A stretch of 64,000 nt of DNA from Cinclus cinclus. Taxonomy: Eukaryota; Chordata; Aves; Passeriformes; Cinclidae. Position numbers and translations under genes: made by a program. Under the pieces are notes generated by a model, which saw only the letters and a program-made list of their open reading frames with translations, made no database searches and had not been told where the DNA came from. Shown piece after piece: positions 51,072 through 63,495 of the stretch. The stretch is from positions 23,503,258 to 23,567,257 of the forward strand of contig NC_085047.1 in assembly GCF_963662255.1 (NCBI RefSeq). The letters run 5' to 3'. Every line of letters begins with the position of its first letter. Position 1 is the stretch's first letter.

Positions 51072-52451
51072 ATTTCTATGCCGGGACATTATTGTCTGCG
51101 AGACAGCTCTCCGGAGCGCTAGTATTTGGCCAGGCTGAAATCAGCGCCACGGGAAGCCAATCTGACAAGCGGAGTGCAACGAGCGCGGCGATATGGGGCC
51201 GCTTGGCAGGTGGCCGAAGAAAGACGGCTGCCCCGTGAATGTGGTGCCAGAAGGCAAGTTTCAGCAGGGCGTTCCGGGCCAGCTCAATGTGCAGCCGCAG
51301 TTGTTCTAGGCGAGTTCTAGCCGAGAAGCTTTCCGTCTCCATTCACGAGACAAGAAAGGCAGAAGGCAAGGGCACCCAGGGTTGAGAAGAAAAGTGCGCG
51401 TAGCGAGCTCGTTGCGGCAGAGGCGAAAGCCAGGAGCAGCGCGCTCGGTGCGAGAAGTAGAGGGCGCTTCGCCTCCTTGGGAAGGAAATCGCGTCTGGGC
51501 ACGAACGACAGCCAGCGAAGCTTCAGGAACAACAGGCTGTTCTGCTCAGCGTACGAGCCTGAAGTGAGTGGCAAGGGGTAAGCGGGCAGTTCCAAGGCAT
51601 CTAGCTTTCCTGCTAGCAATGCCATTTCTACCCTGCCGTGCAAAACGTTGTCCTTTGCCGTTATGCTCCGAGATGCAGAGAGCACGTCGGCAGACGCAGT
51701 GCAGAGGGAAAGGACACAGTATCCTTGGGAGTGTGACGCCGCTTAGGCGGGCAAAGCAGAAAGGTGCCGCCCTGCACCGGCTTTGACTGCCTGAGCTTCC
51801 TTGCTAGGACAGCACCTGTCGAAAGCTGGCAACTAGGCTGCCAGAGTGCAGAATGTAGGTGGTGCGGCACGCTTGCTTGCCGAAAGCCAGTATCAGCGAG
51901 ACAGCGTGCTAGGCTCTGTTTCACAGCTCCTTGGAGAACACGCACTGGAAGAATGCCGTCTCTGTTCCGCAAAAGCTCTGCCCCAGTGAAAGGTGGAAGA
52001 AGCAGCCTGTGGCCACGGGCAGAGCTGGTCAACAGCTGCGCCTAACTTTCCCAAGCTGCGAGAGCATTCGCAGCCGAGTTCTGCTTTGACAGAGCTATTG
52101 GTGAACTTTTGCAGTCCCGGAAGCTGCTGAAACCAAGGCTGTGTTCCGCCTCTTCATTCTTGGCTTTCTGTGCTCCAGCGAGTTGTCAAGCTCGGACACG
52201 GCATTCAGCTTTGCCGCCTCTCTGCACGGAAAGCACTAGACAGAACTAGTGTGCTTCGTGCATGCTCTCTCCTCGCTTTTATGGTCACGGCTCTGCTTTT
52301 TGCTTGGCAGCGTTCACAGGGTCCACGGCGTACCTCTTGCACAGCGAGAGGTGGCCGGCGAGGAATACTTGCTGCCTTAAGTCGTTCCATGCTCAAGGCA
52401 TTCATCAGAGCAACACAGTGTGGGAAAAGAGGAGGGAACATTGCAGGACAA
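51072..52451 (+). repeat. Satellite monomer 38
   Basis: 351 G, short form, 1304 C, with T at 51860 (unit 789). It is identical at tracked sites to monomers 30 and 42. Confidence 0.97.
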
Positions 52452-53832
52452 ATTTCTATGCCGGGACATTATTGTCTGCGAGACAGCTCTCCGGAGCGCT
52501 AGTATTTGGCCAGGCTGAAATCAGCACCACGGGAAGCCAATCTGACAAGCGGAGTGCAACGAGCGCGGCGATATGGGGCCGCTTGGCAGGTGGCCGAAGA
52601 AAGACGGCTGCCCCGTGAATGTGGTGCCAGAAGGCAAGTTTCAGCAGGGCGTTCCGGGCCAGCTCAATGTGCAGCCGCAGTTGTTCTAGGCGAGTTCTAG
52701 CCGAGAAGCTTTCCGTCTCCATTCACGAGACAAGAAAGGCAGAAGGCAAGGGCACCCAGGGTTGAGAAGAAAAGTGCGCGTAGCGAGCTCGTTGCGGCAG
52801 AAGCGAAAGCCAGGAGCAGCGCGCTCGGTGCGAGAAGTAGAGGGCGCTTCGCCTCCTTGGGAAGGAAATCGCGTCTGGGCATGAACGACAGCCAGCGAAG
52901 CTTCAGGAACAACAGGCTGTTCTGCTCAGCGTACGAGCCTGAAGTGAGTGGCAAGGGGTAAGCGGGCAGTTCCAAGGCATCTAGCTTTCCTGCTAGCAAT
53001 GCCATTTCTACCCTGCCGTGCAAAACGTTGTCCTTTGCCGTTATGCTCCGAGATGCAGAGAGCACGTCGGCAGACGCAGTGCAGAGGGAAAGGACACAGT
53101 ATCCTTGGGAGTGTGACGCCGCTTAGGCGGGCAAAGCAGAAAGGTGCCGCCCTGCCACCGGCTTTGACTGCCTGAGCTTCCTTGCTAGGACAGCACCTGT
53201 CGAAAGCTGGCAACTAGGTTGCCAGAGTGCAGAATGTAGGCGGTGCGGCACGCTTGCTTGCCGAAAGCCAGTATCAGCGAGACAGCGTGCTAGGCTCTGT
53301 TTCACAGCTCCTTGGAGAACACGCACTGGAAGAATGCCGTCTCTGTTCCGCAAAAGCTCTGCCCCAGTGAAAGGTGGAAGAAGCAGCCTGTGGCCACGGG
53401 CAGAGCTGGTCAACAGCTGCGCCTAACTTTCCCAAGCTGCGAGAGCATTCGCAGCCGAGTTCTGCTTTGACAGAGCTATTGGTGAACTTTTGCAGTCCCG
53501 GAAGCTGCTGAAACCAAGGCTGTGTTCCGCCTCTTCATTCTTGGCTTTCTGTGCTCCAGCGAGTTGTCAAGCTCGGACACGGCATTCAGCTTTGCCGCCT
53601 CTCTGCACGGAAAGCACTAGACAGAACTAGTGTGCTTCGTGCATGCTCTCTCCTCGCTTTTATGGTCACGGCTCTGCTTTTTGCTTGGCAGCGTTCACAG
53701 GGTCCACGGCGTACCTCTTGCACAGCGAGAGGTGGCCGGCGAGGAATACTTGCTGGCTTAAGTCGTTCCATGCTCAAGGCATTCATCAGAGCAACACAGT
53801 GTGGGAAAAGAGGAGGGAACATTGCAGGACAA
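52452..53832 (+). repeat. Satellite monomer 39
   Basis: 351 A (52802), long form, 1304 G. It has A at 52526 (unit 75), T at 52882 (unit 431) and T at 53219 (unit 767). The left half matches monomer 31; the unit-767 allele is shared only with monomer 43. Confidence 0.97.
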
Positions 53833-55212
53833 ATTTCTATGCCGGGACATTATTGTCTGCGAGACAGCTCTCCGGAGCGCTAGTATTTGGCCAGGCTGAA
53901 ATCAGCGCCACGGGAAGCCAATCTGACAAGCGGAGTGCAACGAGCGCGGCGATATGGGGCCGCTTGGCAGGTGGCCGAAGAAAGACGGCTGCCCCGTGAA
54001 TGTGGTGCCAGAAGGCAAGTTTCAGCAGGGCGTTCCGGGCCAGCTCAATGTGCAGCCGCAGTTGTTCTAGGCGAGTTCTAGCCGAGAAGCTTTCCGTCTC
54101 CATTCACGAGACAAGAAAGGCAGAAGGCAAGGGCACCCAGGGTTGAGAAGAAAAGTGCGCGTAGCGAGCTCGTTGCGGCAGAGGCGAAAGCCAGGAGCAG
54201 CGCGCTCGGTGCGAGAAGTAGAGGGCGCTTCGCCTCCTTGGGAAGGAAATCGCGTCTGGGCATGAACGACAGCCAGCGAAGCTTCAGGAACAACAGGCTC
54301 TTCTGCTCAGCGTACGAGCCTGAAGTGAGTGGCAAGGGGTAAGCGGGCAGTTCCAAGGCATCTAGCTTTCCTGCTAGCAATGCCATTTCTACCCTGCCGT
54401 GCAAAACGTTGTCCTTTGCCGTTATGCTCCGAGATGCAGAGAGCACGTCGGCAGACGCAGTGCAGAGGGAAAGGACACAGTATCCTTGGGAGTGTGACGC
54501 CGCTTAGGCGGGCAAAGCAGAAAGGTGCCGCCCTGCACCGGCTTTGACTGCCTGAGCTTCCTTGCTAGGACAGCACCTGTCGAAAGCTGGCAACTAGGCT
54601 GCCAGAGTGCAGAATGTAGGCGGTGCGGCACGCTTGCTTGCCGAAAGCCAGTATCAGCGAGACAGCGTGCTAGGCTCTGTTTCACAGCTCCTTGGAGAAC
54701 ACGCACTGGAAGAATGCCGTCTCTGTTCCGCAAAAGCTCTGCCCCAGTGAAAGGTGGAAGAAGCAGCCTGTGGCCACGGGCAGAGCTGGTCAACAGCTGC
54801 GCCTAACTTTCCCAAGCTGCGAGAGCATTCGCAGCCGAGTTCTGCTTTGACAGAGCTATTGGTGAACTTTTGCAGTCCCGGAAGCTGCTGAAACCAAGGC
54901 TGTGTTCCGCCTCTTCATTCTTGGCTTTCTGTGCTCCAGCGAGTTGTCAAGCTCGGACACGGCATTCAGCTTTGCCGCCTCTCTGCACGGAAAGCACTAG
55001 ACAGAACTAGTGTGCTTCGTGCATGCTCTCTCCTCGCTTTTATGGTCACGGCTCTGCTTTTTGCTTGGCAGCGTTCACAGGGTCCACGGCGTACCTCTTG
55101 CACAGCGAGAGGTGGCCGGCGAGGAATACTTGCTGCCTTAAGTCGTTCCATGCTCAAGGCATTCATCAGAGCAACACAGTGTGGGAAAAGAGGAGGGAAC
55201 ATTGCAGGACAA
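53833..55212 (+). repeat. Satellite monomer 40
   Basis: 351 G, short form, 1304 C, with T at 54263 (unit 431) and C at 54300 (unit 468). It is the only unit-431 T copy with 351 G, so that allele has been moved onto a different background. Unit-468 C is shared with monomer 44. Confidence 0.97.
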
Positions 55213-56592
55213 ATTTCTATGCCGGGACATTATTGTCTGCGAGACAGCTCTCCGGAGCGCTAGTATTTGGCCAGGCTGAAATCAGCGCCACGGGAAGCCA
55301 ATCTGACAAGCGGAGTGCAACGAGCGCGGCGATATGGGGCCGCTTGGCAGGTGGCCGAAGAAAGACGGCTGCCCCGTGAATGTGGTGCCAGAAGGCAAGT
55401 TTCAGCAGGGCGTTCCGGGCCAGCTCAATGTGCAGCCGCAGTTGTTCTAGGCGAGTTCTAGCCGAGAAGCTTTCCGTCTCCATTCACGAGACAAGAAAGG
55501 CAGAAGGCAAGGGCACCCAGGGTTGAGAAGAAAAGTGCGCGTAGCGAGCTCGTTGCGGCAGAGGCGAAAGCCAGGAGCAGCGCGCTCGGTGCGAGAAGTA
55601 GAGGGCGCTTCGCCTCCTTGGGAAGGAAATCGCGTCTGGGCACGAACGACAGCCAGCGAAGCTTCAGGAACAACAGGCTGTTCTGCTCAGCGTACGAGCC
55701 TGAAGTGAGTGGCAAGGGGTAAGCGGGCAGTTCCAAGGCATCTAGCTTTCCTGCTAGCAATGCCATTTCTACCCTGCCGTGCAAAACGTTGTCCTTTGCC
55801 GTTATGCTCCGAGATGCAGAGAGCACGTCGGCAGACGCAGTGCAGAGGGAAAGGACACAGTATCCTTGGGAGTGTGACGCCGCTTAGGCGGGCAAAGCAG
55901 AAAGGTGCCGCCCTGCACCGGCTTTGACTGCCTGAGCTTCCTTGCTAGGACAGCACCTGTCGAAAGCTGGCAACTAGGCTGCCAGAGTGCAGAATGTAGG
56001 CGGTGCGGCACGCTTGCTTGCCGAAAGCCAGTATCAGCGAGACAGCGTGCTAGGCTCTGTTTCACAGCTCCTTGGAGAACACGCACTGGAAGAATGCCGT
56101 CTCTGTTCCGCAAAAGCTCTGCCCCAGTGAAAGGTGGAAGAAGCAGCCTGTGGCCACGGGCAGAGCTGGTCAACAGCTGCGCCTAACTTTCCCAAGCTGC
56201 GAGAGCATTCGCAGCCGAGTTCTGCTTTGACAGAGCTATTGGTGAACTTTTGCAGTCCCGGAAGCTGCTGAAACCAAGGCTGTGTTCCGCCTCTTCATTC
56301 TTGGCTTTCTGTGCTCCAGCGAGTTGTCAAGCTCGGACACGGCATTCAGCTTTGCCGCCTCTCTGCACGGAAAGCACTAGACAGAACTAGTGTGCTTCGT
56401 GCATGCTCTCTCCTCGCTTTTATGGTCACGGCTCTGCTTTTTGCTTGGCAGCGTTCACAGGGTCCACGGCGTACCTCTTGCACAGCGAGAGGTGGCCGGC
56501 GAGGAATACTTGCTGCCTTAAGTCGTTCCATGCTCAAGGCATTCATCAGAGCAACACAGTGTGGGAAAAGAGGAGGGAACATTGCAGGACAA
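55213..56592 (+). repeat. Satellite monomer 41
   Basis: 351 G, short form, 1304 C, consensus. It is the counterpart of monomer 37 in the repeated block. Confidence 0.97.
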
Positions 56593-57972
56593 ATTTCTAT
56601 GCCGGGACATTATTGTCTGCGAGACAGCTCTCCGGAGCGCTAGTATTTGGCCAGGCTGAAATCAGCGCCACGGGAAGCCAATCTGACAAGCGGAGTGCAA
56701 CGAGCGCGGCGATATGGGGCCGCTTGGCAGGTGGCCGAAGAAAGACGGCTGCCCCGTGAATGTGGTGCCAGAAGGCAAGTTTCAGCAGGGCGTTCCGGGC
56801 CAGCTCAATGTGCAGCCGCAGTTGTTCTAGGCGAGTTCTAGCCGAGAAGCTTTCCGTCTCCATTCACGAGACAAGAAAGGCAGAAGGCAAGGGCACCCAG
56901 GGTTGAGAAGAAAAGTGCGCGTAGCGAGCTCGTTGCGGCAGAGGCGAAAGCCAGGAGCAGCGCGCTCGGTGCGAGAAGTAGAGGGCGCTTCGCCTCCTTG
57001 GGAAGGAAATCGCGTCTGGGCACGAACGACAGCCAGCGAAGCTTCAGGAACAACAGGCTGTTCTGCTCAGCGTACGAGCCTGAAGTGAGTGGCAAGGGGT
57101 AAGCGGGCAGTTCCAAGGCATCTAGCTTTCCTGCTAGCAATGCCATTTCTACCCTGCCGTGCAAAACGTTGTCCTTTGCCGTTATGCTCCGAGATGCAGA
57201 GAGCACGTCGGCAGACGCAGTGCAGAGGGAAAGGACACAGTATCCTTGGGAGTGTGACGCCGCTTAGGCGGGCAAAGCAGAAAGGTGCCGCCCTGCACCG
57301 GCTTTGACTGCCTGAGCTTCCTTGCTAGGACAGCACCTGTCGAAAGCTGGCAACTAGGCTGCCAGAGTGCAGAATGTAGGTGGTGCGGCACGCTTGCTTG
57401 CCGAAAGCCAGTATCAGCGAGACAGCGTGCTAGGCTCTGTTTCACAGCTCCTTGGAGAACACGCACTGGAAGAATGCCGTCTCTGTTCCGCAAAAGCTCT
57501 GCCCCAGTGAAAGGTGGAAGAAGCAGCCTGTGGCCACGGGCAGAGCTGGTCAACAGCTGCGCCTAACTTTCCCAAGCTGCGAGAGCATTCGCAGCCGAGT
57601 TCTGCTTTGACAGAGCTATTGGTGAACTTTTGCAGTCCCGGAAGCTGCTGAAACCAAGGCTGTGTTCCGCCTCTTCATTCTTGGCTTTCTGTGCTCCAGC
57701 GAGTTGTCAAGCTCGGACACGGCATTCAGCTTTGCCGCCTCTCTGCACGGAAAGCACTAGACAGAACTAGTGTGCTTCGTGCATGCTCTCTCCTCGCTTT
57801 TATGGTCACGGCTCTGCTTTTTGCTTGGCAGCGTTCACAGGGTCCACGGCGTACCTCTTGCACAGCGAGAGGTGGCCGGCGAGGAATACTTGCTGCCTTA
57901 AGTCGTTCCATGCTCAAGGCATTCATCAGAGCAACACAGTGTGGGAAAAGAGGAGGGAACATTGCAGGACAA
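56593..57972 (+). repeat. Satellite monomer 42
   Basis: 351 G, short form, 1304 C, with T at 57381 (unit 789). It is the counterpart of monomer 38. Confidence 0.97.
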
Positions 57973-59352
57973 ATTTCTATGCCGGGACATTATTGTCTGC
58001 GAGACAGCTCTCCGGAGCGCTAGTATTTGGCCAGGCTGAAATCAGCGCCACGGGAAGCCAATCTGACAAGCGGAGTGCAACGAGCGCGGCGATATGGGGC
58101 CGCTTGGCAGGTGGCCGAAGAAAGACGGCTGCCCCGTGAATGTGGTGCCAGAAGGCAAGTTTCAGCAGGGCGTTCCGGGCCAGCTCAATGTGCAGCCGCA
58201 GTTGTTCTAGGCGAGTTCTAGCCGAGAAGCTTTCCGTCTCCATTCACGAGACAAGAAAGGCAGAAGGCAAGGGCACCCAGGGTTGAGAAGAAAAGTGCGC
58301 GTAGCGAGCTCGTTGCGGCAGAAGCGAAAGCCAGGAGCAGCGCGCTCGGTGCGAGAAGTAGAGGGCGCTTCGCCTCCTTGGGAAGGAAATCGCGTCTGGG
58401 CATGAACGACAGCCAGCGAAGCTTCAGGAACAACAGGCTGTTCTGCTCAGCGTACGAGCCTGAAGTGAGTGGCAAGGGGTAAGCGGGCAGTTCCAAGGCA
58501 TCTAGCTTTCCTGCTAGCAATGCCATTTCTACCCTGCCGTGCAAAACGTTGTCCTTTGCCGTTATGCTCCGAGATGCAGAGAGCACGTCGGCAGACGCAG
58601 TGCAGAGGGAAAGGACACAGTATCCTTGGGAGTGTGACGCCGCTTAGGCGGGCAAAGCAGAAAGGTGCCGCCCTGCACCGGCTTTGACTGCCTGAGCTTC
58701 CTTGCTAGGACAGCACCTGTCGAAAGCTGGCAACTAGGTTGCCAGAGTGCAGAATGTAGGCGGTGCGGCACGCTTGCTTGCCGAAAGCCAGTATCAGCGA
58801 GACAGCGTGCTAGGCTCTGTTTCACAGCTCCTTGGAGAACACGCACTGGAAGAATGCCGTCTCTGTTCCGCAAAAGCTCTGCCCCAGTGAAAGGTGGAAG
58901 AAGCAGCCTGTGGCCACGGGCAGAGCTGGTCAACAGCTGCGCCTAACTTTCCCAAGCTGCGAGAGCATTCGCAGCCGAGTTCTGCTTTGACAGAGCTATT
59001 GGTGAACTTTTGCAGTCCCGGAAGCTGCTGAAACCAAGGCTGTGTTCCGCCTCTTCATTCTTGGCTTTCTGTGCTCCAGCGAGTTGTCAAGCTCGGACAC
59101 GGCATTCAGCTTTGCCGCCTCTCTGCACGGAAAGCACTAGACAGAACTAGTGTGCTTCGTGCATGCTCTCTCCTCGCTTTTATGGTCACGGCTCTGCTTT
59201 TTGCTTGGCAGCGTTCACAGGGTCCACGGCGTACCTCTTGCACAGCGAGAGGTGGCCGGCGAGGAATACTTGCTGCCTTAAGTCGTTCCATGCTCAAGGC
59301 ATTCATCAGAGCAACACAGTGTGGGAAAAGAGGAGGGAACATTGCAGGACAA
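57973..59352 (+). repeat. Satellite monomer 43
   Basis: 351 A (58323), short form, 1304 C, with T at 58403 (unit 431) and T at 58739 (unit 767). It is the counterpart of monomer 39 but lacks unit-75 A and differs in length form and at 1304, a mosaic pattern. Confidence 0.97.
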
Positions 59353-60733
59353 ATTTCTATGCCGGGACATTATTGTCTGCGAGACAGCTCTCCGGAGCGC
59401 TAGTATTTGGCCAGGCTGAAATCAGCGCCACGGGAAGCCAATCTGACAAGCGGAGTGCAACGAGCGCGGCGATATGGGGCCGCTTGGCAGGTGGCCGAAG
59501 AAAGACGGCTGCCCCGTGAATGTGGTGCCAGAAGGCAAGTTTCAGCAGGGCGTTCCGGGCCAGCTCAATGTGCAGCCGCAGTTGTTCTAGGCGAGTTCTA
59601 GCCGAGAAGCTTTCCGTCTCCATTCACGAGACAAGAAAGGCAGAAGGCAAGGGCACCCAGGGTTGAGAAGAAAAGTGCGCGTAGCGAGCTCGTTGCGGCA
59701 GAGGCGAAAGCCAGGAGCAGCGCGCTCGGTGCGAGAAGTAGAGGGCGCTTCGCCTCCTTGGGAAGGAAATCGCGTCTGGGCACGAACGACAGCCAGCGAA
59801 GCTTCAGGAACAACAGGCTCTTCTGCTCAGCGTACGAGCCTGAAGTGAGTGGCAAGGGGTAAGCGGGCAGTTCCAAGGCATCTAGCTTTCCTGCTAGCAA
59901 TGCCATTTCTACCCTGCCGTGCAAAACGTTGTCCTTTGCCGTTATGCTCCGAGATGCAGAGAGCACGTCGGCAGACGCAGTGCAGAGGGAAAGGACACAG
60001 TATCCTTGGGAGTGTGACGCCGCTTAGGCGGGCAAAGCAGAAAGGTGCCGCCCTGCCACCGGCTTTGACTGCCTGAGCTTCCTTGCTAGGACAGCACCTG
60101 TCGAAAGCTGGCAACTAGGCTGCCAGAGTGCAGAATGTAGGCGGTGCGGCACGCTTGCTTGCCGAAAGCCAGTATCAGCGAGACAGCGTGCTAGGCTCTG
60201 TTTCACAGCTCCTTGGAGAACACGCACTGGAAGAATGCCGTCTCTGTTCCGCAAAAGCTCTGCCCCAGTGAAAGGTGGAAGAAGCAGCCTGTGGCCACGG
60301 GCAGAGCTGGTCAACAGCTGCGCCTAACTTTCCCAAGCTGCGAGAGCATTCGCAGCCGAGTTCTGCTTTGACAGAGCTATTGGTGAACTTTTGCAGTCCC
60401 GGAAGCTGCTGAAACCAAGGCTGTGTTCCGCCTCTTCATTCTTGGCTTTCTGTGCTCCAGCGAGTTGTCAAGCTCGGACACGGCATTCAGCTTTGCCGCC
60501 TCTCTGCACGGAAAGCACTAGACAGAACTAGTGTGCTTCGTGCATGCTCTCTCCTCGCTTTTATGGTCACGGCTCTGCTTTTTGCTTGGCAGCGTTCACA
60601 GGGTCCACGGCGTACCTCTTGCACAGCGAGAGGTGGCCGGCGAGGAATACTTGCTGGCTTAAGTCGTTCCATGCTCAAGGCATTCATCAGAGCAACACAG
60701 TGTGGGAAAAGAGGAGGGAACATTGCAGGACAA
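59353..60733 (+). repeat. Satellite monomer 44
   Basis: 351 G, long form, 1304 G, with C at 59820 (unit 468), shared only with monomer 40. Confidence 0.97.
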
Positions 60734-62114
60734 ATTTCTATGCCGGGACATTATTGTCTGCGAGACAGCTCTCCGGAGCGCTAGTATTTGGCCAGGCTGA
60801 AATCAGCGCCACGGGAAGCCAATCTGACAAGCGGAGTGCAACGAGCGCGGCGATATGGGGCCGCTTGGCAGGTGGCCGAAGAAAGACGGCTGCCCCGTGA
60901 ATGTGGTGCCAGAAGGCAAGTTTCAGCAGGGCGTTCCGGGCCAGCTCAATGTGCAGCCGCAGTTGTTCTAGGCGAGTTCTAGCCGAGAAGCTTTCCGTCT
61001 CCATTCACGAGACAAGAAAGGCAGAAGGCAAGGGCACCCAGGGTTGAGAAGAAAAGTGCGCGTAGCGAGCTCGTTGCGGCAGAGGCGAAAGCCAGGAGCA
61101 GCGCGCTCGGTGCGAGAAGTAGAGGGCGCTTCGCCTCCTTGGGAAGGAAATCGCGTCTGGGCACGAACGACAGCCAGCGAAGCTTCAGGAACAACAGGCT
61201 GTTCTGCTCAGCGTACGAGCCTGAAGTGAGTGGCAAGGGGTAAGCGGGCAGTTCCAAGGCATCTAGCTTTCCTGCTAGCAATGCCATTTCTACCCTGCCG
61301 TGCAAAACGTTGTCCTTTGCCGTTATGCTCCGAGATGCAGAGAGCACGTCGGCAGACGCAGTGCAGAGGGAAAGGACACAGTATCCTTGGGAGTGTGACG
61401 CCGCTTAGGCGGGCAAAGCAGAAAGGTGCCGCCCTGCCACCGGCTTTGACTGCCTGAGCTTCCTTGCTAGGACAGCACCTGTCGAAAGCTGGCAACTAGG
61501 CTGCCAGAGTGCAGAATGTAGGCGGTGCGGCACGCTTGCTTGCCGAAAGCCAGTATCAGCGAGACAGCGTGCTAGGCTCTGTTTCACAGCTCCTTGGAGA
61601 ACACGCACTGGAAGAATGCCGTCTCTGTTCCGCAAAAGCTCTGCCCCAGTGAAAGGTGGAAGAAGCAGCCTGTGGCCACGGGCAGAGCTGGTCAACAGCT
61701 GCGCCTAACTTTCCCAAGCTGCGAGAGCATTCGCAGCCGAGTTCTGCTTTGACAGAGCTATTGGTGAACTTTTGCAGTCCCGGAAGCTGCTGAAACCAAG
61801 GCTGTGTTCCGCCTCTTCATTCTTGGCTTTCTGTGCTCCAGCGAGTTGTCAAGCTCGGACACGGCATTCAGCTTTGCCGCCTCTCTGCACGGAAAGCACT
61901 AGACAGAACTAGTGTGCTTCGTGCATGCTCTCTCCTCGCTTTTATGGTCACGGCTCTGCTTTTTGCTTGGCAGCGTTCACAGGGTCCACGGCGTACCTCT
62001 TGCACAGCGAGAGGTGGCCGGCGAGGAATACTTGCTGCCTTAAGTCGTTCCATGCTCAAGGCATTCATCAGAGCAACACAGTGTGGGAAAAGAGGAGGGA
62101 ACATTGCAGGACAA
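60734..62114 (+). repeat. Satellite monomer 45
   Basis: 351 G, long form, 1304 C, no rare allele. It is identical at tracked sites to the adjacent monomer 46. Confidence 0.97.
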
Positions 62115-63495
62115 ATTTCTATGCCGGGACATTATTGTCTGCGAGACAGCTCTCCGGAGCGCTAGTATTTGGCCAGGCTGAAATCAGCGCCACGGGAAGC
62201 CAATCTGACAAGCGGAGTGCAACGAGCGCGGCGATATGGGGCCGCTTGGCAGGTGGCCGAAGAAAGACGGCTGCCCCGTGAATGTGGTGCCAGAAGGCAA
62301 GTTTCAGCAGGGCGTTCCGGGCCAGCTCAATGTGCAGCCGCAGTTGTTCTAGGCGAGTTCTAGCCGAGAAGCTTTCCGTCTCCATTCACGAGACAAGAAA
62401 GGCAGAAGGCAAGGGCACCCAGGGTTGAGAAGAAAAGTGCGCGTAGCGAGCTCGTTGCGGCAGAGGCGAAAGCCAGGAGCAGCGCGCTCGGTGCGAGAAG
62501 TAGAGGGCGCTTCGCCTCCTTGGGAAGGAAATCGCGTCTGGGCACGAACGACAGCCAGCGAAGCTTCAGGAACAACAGGCTGTTCTGCTCAGCGTACGAG
62601 CCTGAAGTGAGTGGCAAGGGGTAAGCGGGCAGTTCCAAGGCATCTAGCTTTCCTGCTAGCAATGCCATTTCTACCCTGCCGTGCAAAACGTTGTCCTTTG
62701 CCGTTATGCTCCGAGATGCAGAGAGCACGTCGGCAGACGCAGTGCAGAGGGAAAGGACACAGTATCCTTGGGAGTGTGACGCCGCTTAGGCGGGCAAAGC
62801 AGAAAGGTGCCGCCCTGCCACCGGCTTTGACTGCCTGAGCTTCCTTGCTAGGACAGCACCTGTCGAAAGCTGGCAACTAGGCTGCCAGAGTGCAGAATGT
62901 AGGCGGTGCGGCACGCTTGCTTGCCGAAAGCCAGTATCAGCGAGACAGCGTGCTAGGCTCTGTTTCACAGCTCCTTGGAGAACACGCACTGGAAGAATGC
63001 CGTCTCTGTTCCGCAAAAGCTCTGCCCCAGTGAAAGGTGGAAGAAGCAGCCTGTGGCCACGGGCAGAGCTGGTCAACAGCTGCGCCTAACTTTCCCAAGC
63101 TGCGAGAGCATTCGCAGCCGAGTTCTGCTTTGACAGAGCTATTGGTGAACTTTTGCAGTCCCGGAAGCTGCTGAAACCAAGGCTGTGTTCCGCCTCTTCA
63201 TTCTTGGCTTTCTGTGCTCCAGCGAGTTGTCAAGCTCGGACACGGCATTCAGCTTTGCCGCCTCTCTGCACGGAAAGCACTAGACAGAACTAGTGTGCTT
63301 CGTGCATGCTCTCTCCTCGCTTTTATGGTCACGGCTCTGCTTTTTGCTTGGCAGCGTTCACAGGGTCCACGGCGTACCTCTTGCACAGCGAGAGGTGGCC
63401 GGCGAGGAATACTTGCTGCCTTAAGTCGTTCCATGCTCAAGGCATTCATCAGAGCAACACAGTGTGGGAAAAGAGGAGGGAACATTGCAGGACAA
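62115..63495 (+). repeat. Satellite monomer 46
   Basis: 351 G, long form, 1304 C, no rare allele. With monomer 45 it is the only adjacent pair of indistinguishable copies in the window. Confidence 0.97.
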
